From NCBI RefSeq assembly GCF_006517535.1, contig NZ_VHQH01000040.1, forward strand, positions 62,001 through 126,000: DNA of 64,000 nt, given 5' to 3'. Positions 17,412 through 25,860 of the stretch are shown in pieces (position 1 is the stretch's first letter; each line of letters starts with the position of its first letter). The notes under the pieces are model-generated. The model did no database searches, was not told where the DNA came from, and worked only from the letters and a program-made list of their open reading frames with translations. A program made the position numbers and the translations under genes. The DNA comes from Schumannella sp. 10F1B-5-1. GTDB taxonomy: Bacteria > Actinomycetota > Actinomycetes > Actinomycetales > Microbacteriaceae.

Positions 17412-17944
17412 GCGAGCTCCTCGCGCGCGGCGTCGTCCTCTCGCGCCGAGCCGTCCCGCGACGCCGCCTTCGCCCGCGAGCGTCCGGCCGCGCGCGCCGA
17501 GTCCTTCGGCGACCACGCGACGACGAGGATGCCGCCGATCGCGGCGAGCAGCATCCCGACGATGAAGCCGCCGAGGTTGACGCCGACGATCGAGTACAGC
17601 GCGAGAGCCAGGCCGATCACGCCGTAGAAGACGCGGTGCGCCGGCGTGAGCATCGCGAGCAGGCCCAGCAGGGCGATCGCGAGCGGGATGACGGTCGCCT
17701 GCAGGCCCTCGATGCCGAGCTGCACGTGGATGCGGCCCAGATCGAGCTGGCCCGAGAAGAACAGCTCCACGCCGCCGAGCATCATCAGCACGCCGCCGAC
17801 GAAGGGGCGGCGACGACGCCAGGCCCGGAATGCGGCGCGGCGGCCGGGGCTCTGGACGCCCCGCCCCGCCGCGCCATCCGCGGCGCGCGCGGAGGCCGAC
17901 CCGAAAACGGCCCCCGCGTCTGCTGCGCTTCCCCCCGCGGACAT
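17408..17944 (-). CDS. DUF6114 integral membrane protein
   Basis: A 178-residue membrane protein. A 50-residue Ala/Gly-rich cytoplasmic head ends in FRAWRRRRPFVGG, the family signature. Four hydrophobic segments follow (VLMMLGGVELFFSG; VIPLAIALLGLLAML; VFYGVIGLALALYSIVGVNL; FIVGMLLAAIGGILVVAW). The charged tail KDSARAAGRSRAKAASRDG is cytoplasmic. In Streptomyces this family is typically adjacent to DUF6230 proteins. The start ATG overlaps the DUF6230 stop by one base (TGATG). Function unknown. Probably a membrane partner of the two exported products. Confidence 0.85.
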   Translation of the reverse strand: MSAGGSAADAGAVFGSASARAADGAAGRGVQSPGRRAAFRAWRRRRPFVGGVLMMLGGVELFFSGQLDLGRIHVQLGIEGLQATVIPLAIALLGLLAMLTPAHRVFYGVIGLALALYSIVGVNLGGFIVGMLLAAIGGILVVAWSPKDSARAAGRSRAKAASRDGSAREDDAAREELA

Positions 17945-18576
17945 CAGAAGCACTCCTGGTCGCTCAGCTCGACGTGCATCCCGGTGAGGGTGAACACGCT
18001 GGCCTGAGTCGTCCACGAGACCTGCTGCAGGTTCTTGATCGAGATGGTGTCGCTGTCCTGAGCGAAGTCGCCGGCGGTGCCCTTGGCATCCGTCTTGACC
18101 TGCGAGGCGTCGATGCCGATGCGCACGTTGCCGAAGCTCGTGTCGCCCTTGAGGTCGGTCATGCCGATCTGCAGGTCGGTCGCGCTGGCCGGGGTCTCGC
18201 CGCCGCCGGCGGTGATCCGCACGCCGACCTTGCCGAGCGGGGTGTCGGTCGCGACCGATTGGCACAGGTTCGCGAGCGTCGCCTGCTTGATGTTGGCGAT
18301 CGCGACCGGGTGCTCGGTGCCCTCGGTGTCCTTGGCGGTGCCGGCGTACTGCGAGAAGCCGGTGCCCTCGAGCTGGCTGGCGCTGATCTTGAACTGGCTG
18401 CCCGAGATCGCGAACGACACGGGAACGGCGCCCTGGGCGACGCCGCCGAGGGTGATCGAGGCGATGACGGCGACCGGCACGGAGACGAGTGCGATGCGCC
18501 CGGCGTGGCTGCGGGTGACCTTCTTCAGCGAGTCGCGGCGCAGCTGCGGGCGACGGAATGAGGGGCGGAACGGCAT
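17944..18576 (-). CDS. DUF6230 family exported protein
   Basis: A 210-residue protein. Basic head (RRPQLRRDSLKKVTRSHAGR) and one hydrophobic segment near residues 27-47 (IALVSVPVAVIASITLGGVA) form an uncleaved anchor or signal peptide. The exported domain contains FAISGSQFKISASQLEGTGF, EHPVAIANIKQATLANLCQS and NLQQVSWTTQASVFTLTGMH, ending SDQECF. Start ATG at 18576 follows an AAGGAGG ribosome binding site. It is first in the three-gene operon, divergent from a TetR gene with a clear operator between them. Streptomyces relatives are sometimes labelled cholesterol esterase without basis that I can see. Confidence 0.85.
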   Translation of the reverse strand: MPFRPSFRRPQLRRDSLKKVTRSHAGRIALVSVPVAVIASITLGGVAQGAVPVSFAISGSQFKISASQLEGTGFSQYAGTAKDTEGTEHPVAIANIKQATLANLCQSVATDTPLGKVGVRITAGGGETPASATDLQIGMTDLKGDTSFGNVRIGIDASQVKTDAKGTAGDFAQDSDTISIKNLQQVSWTTQASVFTLTGMHVELSDQECF

Positions 18577-18742
18577 GAATCCTCCTTGATCCACGGTGCT
18601 GATCCCGGCCGGTCGGTGCCTGTCGGCGCCGGTCGACCCATCTGGGAGACCGGGTTCCGCGTCGGCTATGACGCGGTTTCCGAAATCCGGTGGATCGATC
18701 CGGCGCCGGTCCTCCGGCGTCGTCGGTCGGCCACGATACCCC

Positions 18743-18763
18743 CTATTGACGGGGTGTCAATAG
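18743..18763. promoter_or_regulatory. TetR operator candidate in DUF6230/TetR divergent promoter
   Basis: CTATTGAC and GTCAATAG form perfect 8-base arms around GGGGT, 21 bases in all. It lies 25 bases before the TetR ATG, between that gene and the divergent DUF6230 operon. The size, symmetry and position fit a TetR dimer site controlling both directions. Confidence 0.7.
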
Positions 18764-18788
18764 CGTGACGGTCGTTACGCTGGAGCGC

Positions 18789-19379
18789 ATGCAGGCGGAG
18801 CGGCGCACCCGGCTCTCGCCCGAGGACCGTCGGGCGCAGCTTGTCGCGACCGGCGTGGCGGCGCTCGCCGAGCATCCCCTCGATGCCGTCACGATCGAGT
18901 TCCTGTCGGCGCAGGCGGGCGTGTCGCGCGCCCTCGTCTTCCACTACTTCCGCTCGCAGGCGGGGCTGCGGCGCGAGCTCGTGCGCACGGCGCGCGACAG
19001 CATGCTGCGGGCCACCGAGCCGGTTCCCGAGCTGGCTGCGCAGGCCCGGCTCGACGACACCCTGACGCGCATCGTCGCCTTCGTGCGCGACCACCGCGGC
19101 ACGTTCTACTCGCTCGTGCGCGGTGTCGCCTCGGGCGACCCGGAGGTGCGGCGCGTGGTCGACGAGGCGCGCCACGAGCAGGCCGAGCGCGTCGTCGCGG
19201 TCGCGCTCGAGCTCGGCTCGGCCGACAGCCCGCTGCTGCGCATCGCGCTGCGCTCGTGGGTCACCTTCGCCGAGGAGGCGCTGGTCGAGAGCGCCCTCGA
19301 CACCGACATGCCGTCGGAGGAGATCGTCGCGTTCCTCTCGCGCAGCGCGCTCGCCGTGGCGGGCGCGGTCGAGGGCTGA
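18789..19379 (+). CDS. TetR/AcrR family transcriptional regulator
   Basis: A 196-residue TetR-type repressor. The DNA-binding domain reads QLVATGVAALAEHPLDAVTI followed by FLSAQAGVSRALVFHYFRSQ, with the recognition helix at about residues 47-56. The rest is a helical ligand domain (DHRGTFYSLVRGVASGDPEV). ATG 18789 is preferred. A GTG at 18765 would place the coding start inside the operator-like repeat region. It is divergent from the DUF6230 operon, the arrangement also seen in Streptomyces, and presumably represses it and itself. Confidence 0.88.
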   Translation: MQAERRTRLSPEDRRAQLVATGVAALAEHPLDAVTIEFLSAQAGVSRALVFHYFRSQAGLRRELVRTARDSMLRATEPVPELAAQARLDDTLTRIVAFVRDHRGTFYSLVRGVASGDPEVRRVVDEARHEQAERVVAVALELGSADSPLLRIALRSWVTFAEEALVESALDTDMPSEEIVAFLSRSALAVAGAVEG

Positions 19380-19433
19380 GCCGGGGGCTGTCACGAGCCG
19401 GCGTCCGGCGTCCGGTGCCCGCCGCCGCCCGCG

Positions 19434-20303
19434 TCACCGTGGAACGCGGATCATGCCCTCCTGCGCGATGCTCGCGACGAGCCGCCCGTCACGGTCGTAG
19501 ACCCGGCCGGTCGAGAGTCCGCGCCCGCCGACCGCGTTCGGCGACTCCTGGGCGTAGAGCAGCCACTCGTCGACGCGCGCCGGACGGTGCCACCACATGG
19601 CGTGGTCGAGGCTCGCCATCTTGAGCCCGGGCGTCACCCACGGCACCCCGTGCGCCCGCAGGGTCGGCTCGAGGATCGTGTAGTCGCTCGCATAGGCGAG
19701 CGCGGCCTGGTGCAGCTTCGGGTCGTCGGGCATCGGACCGATCGTGCGCATCCACACCGCCTGGTGCGCGACCCGCGGTCCGTCGGCGCGCAGGTAGACC
19801 GGCTCCTCGATGTGGCGGATGTCGAAGGGCCGCTGCGAGCCCCAGAAGCGCGCGATGGGGTGATCGAGTCCGGCGAGGGCCTCGGCGGCGGTCGGCAGCG
19901 ATTCGGGATCGGGCAGGTCGTGGTCGGGCGCCGGCGCCTGGTGGTCGAGACCCTCGTCGGCATCCTGGAACGACGCGATCATCGACAGGATCGGCTGCCC
20001 GTCCTGATAGGCCTGGGTGCGCCGCGTCGAGAACGAGCGGCCGTCGTGGATGCGGTCGACCGAGAACGTGATCGGCTGGTCGACGTCGCCCGGGCGCAGG
20101 AAGTAGCCGTGCATCGAGTGCGCCGTGCGGTCGTCGGCGACCGTGCGCGTGGCGGCGAGGATCGACTGCGCGAGCACCTGTCCGCCGAAGACGCGACCCT
20201 GCGGCATCCACTGGCTCGGGCCGGTGAAGATGTCCTCGGATGTGCGGGCGCCGGTGTCGGTCAGGTCGAGCGCCTTCAGGAGTGCCGACAACGGGTCGCT
20301 CAT
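19434..20303 (-). CDS. tesB: Acyl-CoA thioesterase II (TesB)
   Basis: A 289-residue double-hotdog thioesterase that hydrolyses acyl-CoAs to free acids. Hallmarks: FGGQVLAQSILAA, SMHGYFLRPGDVDQPITF with the HxxFLxPG, the central RDGRSFSTRR-like motif (IHDGRSFSTRRTQAYQDG), and the C-terminal hotdog SLDHAMWWHRP and DEWLLYAQESPNAVGGRGLS with RVYDRDGRLVAS. Catalytic Asp in SLDHAMW and a Gln/Thr near QESPN are in place. The start is MSDPLSALL because an upstream start would overlap the divergent gene. Only 20 bases separate the two starts, which suggests leaderless or overlapping promoters. Confidence 0.92.
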   Translation of the reverse strand: MSDPLSALLKALDLTDTGARTSEDIFTGPSQWMPQGRVFGGQVLAQSILAATRTVADDRTAHSMHGYFLRPGDVDQPITFSVDRIHDGRSFSTRRTQAYQDGQPILSMIASFQDADEGLDHQAPAPDHDLPDPESLPTAAEALAGLDHPIARFWGSQRPFDIRHIEEPVYLRADGPRVAHQAVWMRTIGPMPDDPKLHQAALAYASDYTILEPTLRAHGVPWVTPGLKMASLDHAMWWHRPARVDEWLLYAQESPNAVGGRGLSTGRVYDRDGRLVASIAQEGMIRVPR

Positions 20304-20323
20304 GGCTTGTAGTTTAGGAGCAG

Positions 20324-21013
20324 ATGAGCAAGCCATTCACCCTCTCCGACCCGACCTCGCTCGAGGATCTGCGCAGCTTCGCCGGGCGAGCCGCGCGCAT
20401 CGAGGAGGGCTCCGTGCGCCTGATCGCGGGTGGCGGGGTGCTCGCCGCCTACGCCGCCGTGCTCTATCCGGTGGGCCTGCTCGATGACACCCCGACCGTG
20501 CTCGGCTTGCGCACCTACGCGCTCAGCGACACCGAGCCGTTCGACGTGGTCGTGCCCGTGCGCTCGCTGCTGCAGCGTCTCGAGCGCGCCACGACCGAGC
20601 TCGAGAGCCGCGACCCCGACCACTTCGCGGCGCCGGTCGATGTGACCACGCCGATCGAGGTGCACACCGTCACCTGGGCCGCCATCTCGCCGCCGCGCGG
20701 CGGCTGGCACCGCAGCGGCGCGCTCGACCCGGCGGCGCTCAAGCAGGCCGCGGATGCGGGCATCGCCGAGGTCGCCGCCGCGGTTCCCGAGGCGGTCGGC
20801 GAGTCGATCGTGCGCAAGGTGCGCGGCGAGGTCTGGAGCCGCCCGCTCGCCGAGCTCGACCACATCCCGGGCGGCGCCGGCTTCGCGGCCCTGAGCCTCG
20901 GGTTCCTGGGCGACGACGAGGTCGTCGTGTTCGAGTCGGGGCCGTGGACGCGCCTCACGACCAAGCGCGGGCACGTGCTCGTGAAGCGCAAGCCGTGGAC
21001 GCTCGCGCGCTGA
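20324..21013 (+). CDS. Conserved hypothetical actinobacterial protein
   Basis: A 229-residue soluble protein that I cannot assign. It begins MSKPFTLSDPTSLEDLRSFA and contains VRLIAGGGVLAAYAAVLYP, LGLRTYALSD, FDVVVPVRSLLQRLE, THRSG-like PPRGGWHRSG and the C-terminal FLGDDEVVVFESGPWTRLTT. No signal peptide or membrane segment. The family looks conserved in high-GC Gram-positives by its uniform, low-repeat composition. It is divergent from tesB with 20 bases between starts. Confidence 0.8.
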   Translation: MSKPFTLSDPTSLEDLRSFAGRAARIEEGSVRLIAGGGVLAAYAAVLYPVGLLDDTPTVLGLRTYALSDTEPFDVVVPVRSLLQRLERATTELESRDPDHFAAPVDVTTPIEVHTVTWAAISPPRGGWHRSGALDPAALKQAADAGIAEVAAAVPEAVGESIVRKVRGEVWSRPLAELDHIPGGAGFAALSLGFLGDDEVVVFESGPWTRLTTKRGHVLVKRKPWTLAR

Positions 21014-21063
21014 GCTCGCGCTGATCGGGTTCATGCCGCGAGCGGCATGGGCGGGCGCACGCC

Positions 21064-22725
21064 TCAGAGCGCCGCCGCGATCGCCCGACCGGCGACGCGT
21101 CCCGAGAACAGACAGCCGCCGAGGAAGGTGCCCTCGAGCGAGCGGTAGCCGTGCATCCCGCCGCCGCCGAAGCCGGCCGCCTCGCCGACCGCGTACAGGC
21201 CCGGCACCGGCTCGCCCGCCGCGTCCAGCGCCCGCGCCTGCAGGTCGGTCTGGATGCCGCCCAGGGTCTTGCGAGTCAGCACCCGCAGCCGCACGGCCAC
21301 GAGCGGACCGCTCTCGGGCGCCGTGATGCGGTGCGGCTTCGCGACCCGGATGAGCTTGTCGCCGACGTAGCGTCGCGCGTCGCGCACGGCGGCGAGCTGC
21401 GCGTCCTTGCCGAAGGAGTTGTCGAGCTCGCGGTCGCGGGCGAGCAGCTCGGCGCGGGCGGCCTCGGCGTCGAACACCCCCTCGGGCGAGGCCTGCTCCA
21501 TGCGGTCGAGCAGCTCGTCGAGGGTGTCGGCGACGAGGAAGTCCTCGCCCTCGCGGAGGAAGGTCTCCACGGGGTCGGTCGCGCCCGAGCCCAGACGCTG
21601 ACGCAGCAGCTCGCCGATGCTCTTGTCGGTGAGGTCGGGGTTCTGCTCGCTGCCCGAGAGCGCGTACTCCTTCTCGGCGATGCGCCGCGTCGCGACGAAC
21701 CAGCTGTGGTCGTGACCGGTCTTGCGCAGCCACTCGAGCGTGCCGAGCGTGTCGAATCCGGGGAAGAGGGGAACCGGCAGCCGCGCGCCCGTGGCATCCA
21801 GCCAGACGCTCGACGGACCGGGCAGGATCCGGATGCCGTGGCGCTGCCAGACGGGGGAGTGGTTCGCGACGCCCTCGACGTAGTGCCACATGCGGTCGGT
21901 GTTGACCAGCCGGGCGCCGGCCTGCTCGCTGATGCCGAGCATCCGGCCGTCGACGTGGGCGGGCACGCCGGCCAGCAGGTTCCCGTCCTCGGGTGCGTCG
22001 CCGAGCCACTCGGGCCACGAGCGCCGCACCAGCTCGGGGTCGCCGCCGATGCCGCCCGAGGCGACGATCACGGCGCCCGCCTCGAGCGCGAAGTCGCCCA
22101 CCGCATCCCGATTGCTGGGGGCGCCGCGCTCGGCGGCGTCGGGGGCGAGCAGGATGCCGGATGCTCCGACCACGGCTCCGTCGCGCACGGTCAGCCGGTC
22201 GACGCGGTGCCGGAAGCGGAGCTCGGCGCGCCCCTCGGCGACGCCGCGGCGCACGCGCGAGAGGAATGGCTCGACGACTCCCGGTCCCGTGCCCCAGGTG
22301 ATGTGAAAGCGCGGGACCGAGTTGCCGTGGCCGGTCGCCGTGTAGCCGCCGTGCTCCGCCCAGCCGACGACCGGGAAGAAGCGCACGCCCTTCTCGTGCA
22401 GCCAGGCGCGCTTCTCGCCCGCCGCGAAGCGCAGGTAGGCCTCGGCCCACTGCTCGGCCCACGAGTCCTCGTCGCGGTCGAACTCGGCGCTGCCGAACCA
22501 GTCCTGCCGTGCCAGCTCGAGGCTGTCGTGCACGCCCAGCCGCCGCTGCTCGGGCGAGTCGACCAGGAACAGGCCGCCGAACGACCACCAGGCCTGACCG
22601 CCGAGGCTCTGCTCGGGCTCCTGCTCGAGGATCACGACCGTGCGGCCGGCATCCAGCAGCTCGCTTGCGGCGACCAGGCCGGCCAGGCCGGCACCGATGA
22701 CGATGGCGTCGGAGTTGTGGGGCAT
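21064..22725 (-). CDS. FAD-binding dehydrogenase (fumarate reductase/ketosteroid dehydrogenase-like)
   Basis: A 553-residue flavoprotein. The N-terminal dinucleotide fold DAIVIGAGLAGLVAASEL (6-23) and the ADP-binding E in VVILEQEPEQSLGGQAWW are clear. GAVIVASGGIGGDPELVRR is the mid-protein FAD contact. The C-terminal LYAVGEAAGFGGGGMHGYRS and LGGCLFSGRVAGRAI close the flavin site. The family dehydrogenates or reduces carbon-carbon bonds of organic acids, ketones or steroids. The substrate is not evident. Its neighbours are an HxlR regulator and a hypothetical gene. It is probably cytosolic and monocistronic. Confidence 0.88.
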   Translation of the reverse strand: MPHNSDAIVIGAGLAGLVAASELLDAGRTVVILEQEPEQSLGGQAWWSFGGLFLVDSPEQRRLGVHDSLELARQDWFGSAEFDRDEDSWAEQWAEAYLRFAAGEKRAWLHEKGVRFFPVVGWAEHGGYTATGHGNSVPRFHITWGTGPGVVEPFLSRVRRGVAEGRAELRFRHRVDRLTVRDGAVVGASGILLAPDAAERGAPSNRDAVGDFALEAGAVIVASGGIGGDPELVRRSWPEWLGDAPEDGNLLAGVPAHVDGRMLGISEQAGARLVNTDRMWHYVEGVANHSPVWQRHGIRILPGPSSVWLDATGARLPVPLFPGFDTLGTLEWLRKTGHDHSWFVATRRIAEKEYALSGSEQNPDLTDKSIGELLRQRLGSGATDPVETFLREGEDFLVADTLDELLDRMEQASPEGVFDAEAARAELLARDRELDNSFGKDAQLAAVRDARRYVGDKLIRVAKPHRITAPESGPLVAVRLRVLTRKTLGGIQTDLQARALDAAGEPVPGLYAVGEAAGFGGGGMHGYRSLEGTFLGGCLFSGRVAGRAIAAAL

Positions 22726-22785
22726 CGCGTCCTCCCGCCGCTCTCGGGGGTGAGCGGGTGCGACGAGCCTAGCGAGCCGCCGGGG

Positions 22786-23217
22786 TCAGTCGGCTGAGTC
22801 GCGCGCGCTGCCGGCGGCCGGTGCGGTCAGTCCCGCGGCGGTGCCGCCCGCGCTCTGCGGCGCCATGATGCCCTCCGCGCGCTCGGCCACCCACTGCACG
22901 AACGGCGCGAGGTGCTCGAGCAGGTCGGCGCCCAGCTCGGTCAGGCTGTAGTCGACCCGGGGCGGGATCGTCGGATGCGCATCCCGGGCCACGAAGCCGT
23001 CGCGCTCGAGCGTGCGCAGCGTCGAGGCGAGCATCTTCTCGCTGATGCCGTCGACCGCGCGGCGCAGCTCGCCCCACCGCAGCGTGCCGCCGCCGAGGGC
23101 GAGCAGCACGAGCACGCCCCACTTGCTCGTCACATGGTCGAGCACGTCGCGCGTGGGGCAGCCCGCCGTGAAGATCTCGGGCTGATGGGCCCGGAAACGC
23201 TCAAGACTTACCTGCAT
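22786..23217 (-). CDS. HxlR family transcriptional regulator (YtfH-like)
   Basis: A 143-residue winged-helix regulator of the HxlR family. The family-defining cysteine stands in TAGCP (Cys20), and VLDHVTSKWGVLVLLAL, LRWGELRRAVDGISEKMLAS and VDYSLTELGADLL follow. Regulators of this type sense quinones or aldehydes through the cysteine (YodB, QorR). The gene is divergent from a quinone-reductase-like gene, the same arrangement as ytfH/ytfG in E. coli. An inverted repeat directly before its start codon is the probable operator. The Ala/Gly-rich tail of about 30 residues is unusual but likely harmless. Confidence 0.92.
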   Translation of the reverse strand: MQVSLERFRAHQPEIFTAGCPTRDVLDHVTSKWGVLVLLALGGGTLRWGELRRAVDGISEKMLASTLRTLERDGFVARDAHPTIPPRVDYSLTELGADLLEHLAPFVQWVAERAEGIMAPQSAGGTAAGLTAPAAGSARDSAD

Positions 23218-23248
23218 GCGGGTACCTTACTCAAAAGTGGGTACCCGC
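23218..23248. promoter_or_regulatory. HxlR operator candidate
   Basis: GCGGGTACC (23218-23226) and GGTACCCGC (23240-23248) are perfect arms around TTACTCAAAAGTG. The core TACC-TTACTcaaAAGTGgGTA also has a weaker inner dyad. It abuts the HxlR start codon and precedes the divergent reductase, matching known HxlR sites with GTAC..GTAC ends. Confidence 0.7.
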
Positions 23249-23313
23249 GCTGGGGAAGCATCTCGCGAGGTCGTCGGTTCCGGGATGCTGGAACCGCTTC
23301 GAAAGGACCACTG

Positions 23314-24168
23314 ATGACCATCCTCGTCACCGCCGCCGGCCACCTCGGCCGCCTCGCCATCCAGTCGCTCATCGCCCGCGGGGTCGCGCCCGCCGACATC
23401 CGCGTGGGTGCGCGCACTCTCGCCAAGGTCGACGACCTCGCCGCCCAGGGCGTCGTCGCCGTCGAGCTCGACTACGACCGCCCCGAGACCGTCGCGGCCG
23501 CGATCGCCGGCGCCGACAAGGTGCTGCTCGTCTCCGCCAGCGAGCCGGGCAAGCGCGTTCCGCAGCACCAGGCCGTGATCGACGCGGCCGTCGCCGCGGG
23601 CGTCGCGCAGCTCGTCTACACGAGCGCCCCGCACGCCGACTCGTCGACGCTGATCCTCGCCCCCGAGCACAAGGCGACCGAGGAGCTCATCGCCGTCTCG
23701 GGTGTTCCCGCGACCATCCTGCGCAACAACTGGTACACCGAGAACTACACCGGCCAGGTCAAGCCCGCGTCGGAGTCGGGCGCCCTGATCGGCAGCGCCG
23801 GCGAGGGCCGTGTCGCGAGCGCGAGCCGTGCCGACTACGCCGAGGCCGCCGCCGTCGTGCTCACGAGCGACGGGCACATCGGCGCGACCTACGAGCTCGC
23901 CGGCGACGTCGCCTGGACCTACGCCGACCTCGCCGCCGCGATCTCCGAGATCACGGGCACGCCGGTCGCCTACCAGGACCTCGACACCGCGACCCACGTG
24001 TCGGCGCTGACCGGCATCGGCCTCGACGAGGGCACGGCCGGCTTCGTCGCCGCGCTCGACGCGAACATCGCCGAGGGCACCCTCGCCGAGGCGAGCGACG
24101 TGCTCTCGGGCCTCATCGGCCGCCCGACGACGCCGCTCGTCGACGGGCTGCGCGCCGACCTGGCCTGA
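23314..24168 (+). CDS. NAD(P)H quinone oxidoreductase 2-like (NmrA-type SDR)
   Basis: A 284-residue atypical short-chain dehydrogenase of the QOR2 (YtfG) type, which reduces quinones with NADPH. The Rossmann start MTILVTAAGHLGRLAIQSLI has a slightly altered glycine motif (TAAGHLG for TGATGQLG). LVYTSAPHADSSTLILAPEH, HKATEELIAVSGVPATILRN and NNWYTENY follow the family closely, as do the substrate-side residues AGDVAWTYADLAA. ATG 23314 is set by the GAAAGGACC ribosome binding site. It is divergent from the HxlR gene and followed by a strong terminator. Confidence 0.92.
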   Translation: MTILVTAAGHLGRLAIQSLIARGVAPADIRVGARTLAKVDDLAAQGVVAVELDYDRPETVAAAIAGADKVLLVSASEPGKRVPQHQAVIDAAVAAGVAQLVYTSAPHADSSTLILAPEHKATEELIAVSGVPATILRNNWYTENYTGQVKPASESGALIGSAGEGRVASASRADYAEAAAVVLTSDGHIGATYELAGDVAWTYADLAAAISEITGTPVAYQDLDTATHVSALTGIGLDEGTAGFVAALDANIAEGTLAEASDVLSGLIGRPTTPLVDGLRADLA

Positions 24169-24200
24169 GTCCGGCGTCCTCGGGGCGCTGTCGACCGAGA

Positions 24201-24241
24201 AAGGGGATGCCCGCCGCGAGACTCGCGGCGGGCATCCCCTT
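24201..24241 (+). terminator. Strong terminator after the quinone reductase gene
   Basis: Perfect 20-base arms with a single central base. The left arm starts AAGGGGATGCCCGCCGCGAG and the right arm is its exact complement, followed by CGTTG. It lies 33 bases after the stop and faces the convergent globin gene, so it may act on both strands. Confidence 0.88.
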
Positions 24242-24298
24242 CGTTGTGCTCGTCTCTCGGTTCCTCGTTCTCGCGCTCGTGGCTTCGGGCGCTCTCGC

Positions 24299-24730
24299 CT
24301 ACTCCTCGAAGGTGTTGACCATCGCGTGGGCGGCGCGCTCGAGGTAGCCCCACAGCATCCCCTCGTGCAGCGGCGAGAGGCCGAGCTCGTCGACCGCGAC
24401 GCGCATGTGCTTCAGCCAGCGGTCGCGCGCATCCGGATTCACCTTGAAAGGCATGTGCCGCATGCGCAGGCGCGGGTGGCCGCGCTCCTGGCTGTACGTC
24501 GTCGGGCCGCCCCAGTACTGCTCGAGGAACCCGGTCAGGCGCTGCACCGCGCCCTCCATGTCGTCGTCCGGGTACATCGGCCGCAGCACCTCGTCGGCCT
24601 CGATGCCCTCGTAGAAGCGGCGCACGAGCTTCTCGAACGTCGGGCGCCCGCCGACCTCGTTCCAGAAGTTCCCGCCGACCGGCTCGCCGCCGGCGCCGGA
24701 GCGCAGGGTCAGGGAGTCCTCGGCCATCAT
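24299..24730 (-). CDS. glbO: Group II truncated haemoglobin (GlbO type)
   Basis: A 143-residue 2-on-2 globin. Family hallmarks: FEKLVRRFYEGIEADEVLRP with the B10 Tyr, FLEQYWGGPTTYSQERGHPR with the group II YWGGP and the distal region, LRMRHMPF with the proximal His, and the conserved Trp of the G helix in RDRWLKHM. It binds O2, NO or peroxide and is thought to support respiration or peroxide and NO handling at the membrane. The start overlaps the stop of the mechanosensitive channel gene by four bases (ATGA), so both are on one transcript. Confidence 0.93.
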   Translation of the reverse strand: MMAEDSLTLRSGAGGEPVGGNFWNEVGGRPTFEKLVRRFYEGIEADEVLRPMYPDDDMEGAVQRLTGFLEQYWGGPTTYSQERGHPRLRMRHMPFKVNPDARDRWLKHMRVAVDELGLSPLHEGMLWGYLERAAHAMVNTFEE

Positions 24731-25764
24731 CCGTCCTTCTTGGGCGCGCGGCCCGGTTTGGCGGGGGTGCCGCTCGCGCCGGTGGCGGCCGTGCCGGCCT
24801 GCGTCGGCAGCGGCGCCGTCTTCGGAGGGTTCGCCCCGCGGATGCTCGCCGCGCCCTCGAGCCCCGACAGCGTGATCGCGTTGAGGGCCGGCGTGCGCAC
24901 CTCGAGGCTGTCGAGGGTCTGCTTGATGCGCCCGCGCAGCTCGCGCGCCACGTCGTCCTTCGATCCGGGCCGGGTCTTCGCGACGAGGCGCACCACGACG
25001 GCCTCCGACGAGATCGACTCGATGCCCCAGATCTCGGGCTTCTCGAGGAACAGGCGCTTCCATTTCGGCTCCTGCTGCATCCTCACCGCCGTGTCGAGCA
25101 GCGCCTCCTGCACGACCGGCACGTCCGCCTCATAGGGGATCGCCAGGTCGAGGATCACGCGCGACCAGCCCTGCGAGACGTTGCCGACGCGCAGGATCTC
25201 GCCGTTGCGCACGTACCAGAGCATCCCGTTTACGTCGCGGATCTGGGTGACGCGGATGCCGACCGCCTCGACGACGCCGGTCGCGGGCCCGAGGTCGACG
25301 ACATCCCCGACGCCGAGCTGGTCTTCGATGACCATGAACAGGCCGTTCAGCACGTCTTTCACGATGTTCTGCGCGCCGAAGCCGAGGCCGGCGCCGAGCG
25401 CGGCCGTGATGAGCGAGAACGCGGCCGTCGCGTTCGAGTTGAGCTGGTTGACGATGAGGATCGCGGCGACGATCACGATCGCCGCCGTGACGACGTTGTT
25501 GAGCACCGAGCCGATCGCGCGCGTGCGCTGCACGGTGCGCACCGCCGCGAGCGGGGAGGCTGCGATCCCGAGGGCGGCCGTGTCGTCGACCTTCTGCTTC
25601 TTCTTGACGCCGCTGACGATCTGGTTGACGACCCGGCGGATGATGAACGTCGCGATCACGCGCAGCAGCACCGCCACCACGATGATGATGACGATCTGCA
25701 GCGGGTCGCCCAGCAGGAAAGCCCACACGGAGGGCCAGAACGTGGCCCAGTCGATCGGATCCAT
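24727..25764 (-). CDS. Small-conductance mechanosensitive channel (MscS family)
   Basis: A 345-residue MscS channel that releases solutes under hypo-osmotic shock. Two N-terminal membrane segments (IVIIIVVAVLLRVIATFIIR and ISLVLNNVV.AIVIVAAILIV region) precede the pore helix and the conserved SLITAALGAGLGFGAQNIVK (family: A.G..G.A.gfg.QN). The beta domain has IEDQLGVGDVVDLGPATGVV and GMLWYVRNGEILRVGN. The C-terminus is a 45-residue Pro/Ala tail ending in KPGRAPKKDG, longer than in E. coli MscS. It precedes the globin gene with a four-base overlap. Confidence 0.92.
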   Translation of the reverse strand: MDPIDWATFWPSVWAFLLGDPLQIVIIIVVAVLLRVIATFIIRRVVNQIVSGVKKKQKVDDTAALGIAASPLAAVRTVQRTRAIGSVLNNVVTAAIVIVAAILIVNQLNSNATAAFSLITAALGAGLGFGAQNIVKDVLNGLFMVIEDQLGVGDVVDLGPATGVVEAVGIRVTQIRDVNGMLWYVRNGEILRVGNVSQGWSRVILDLAIPYEADVPVVQEALLDTAVRMQQEPKWKRLFLEKPEIWGIESISSEAVVVRLVAKTRPGSKDDVARELRGRIKQTLDSLEVRTPALNAITLSGLEGAASIRGANPPKTAPLPTQAGTAATGASGTPAKPGRAPKKDG

Positions 25765-25860
25765 GATCCGCCCAGGCTAACGACCCCCGCCTGCGCGCCG
25801 CCCGACCGCCGCCCCGGCCCGCGCCCTGCGCGAGCCCGCCGTGCGCCGTCCGCCGTCCGC

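Noticed and set aside
22912-23313. Long N-terminal extension of the quinone reductase
   Set aside because: It covers the divergent HxlR gene and its operator. The ATG at 23314 has a ribosome binding site and the Rossmann start.
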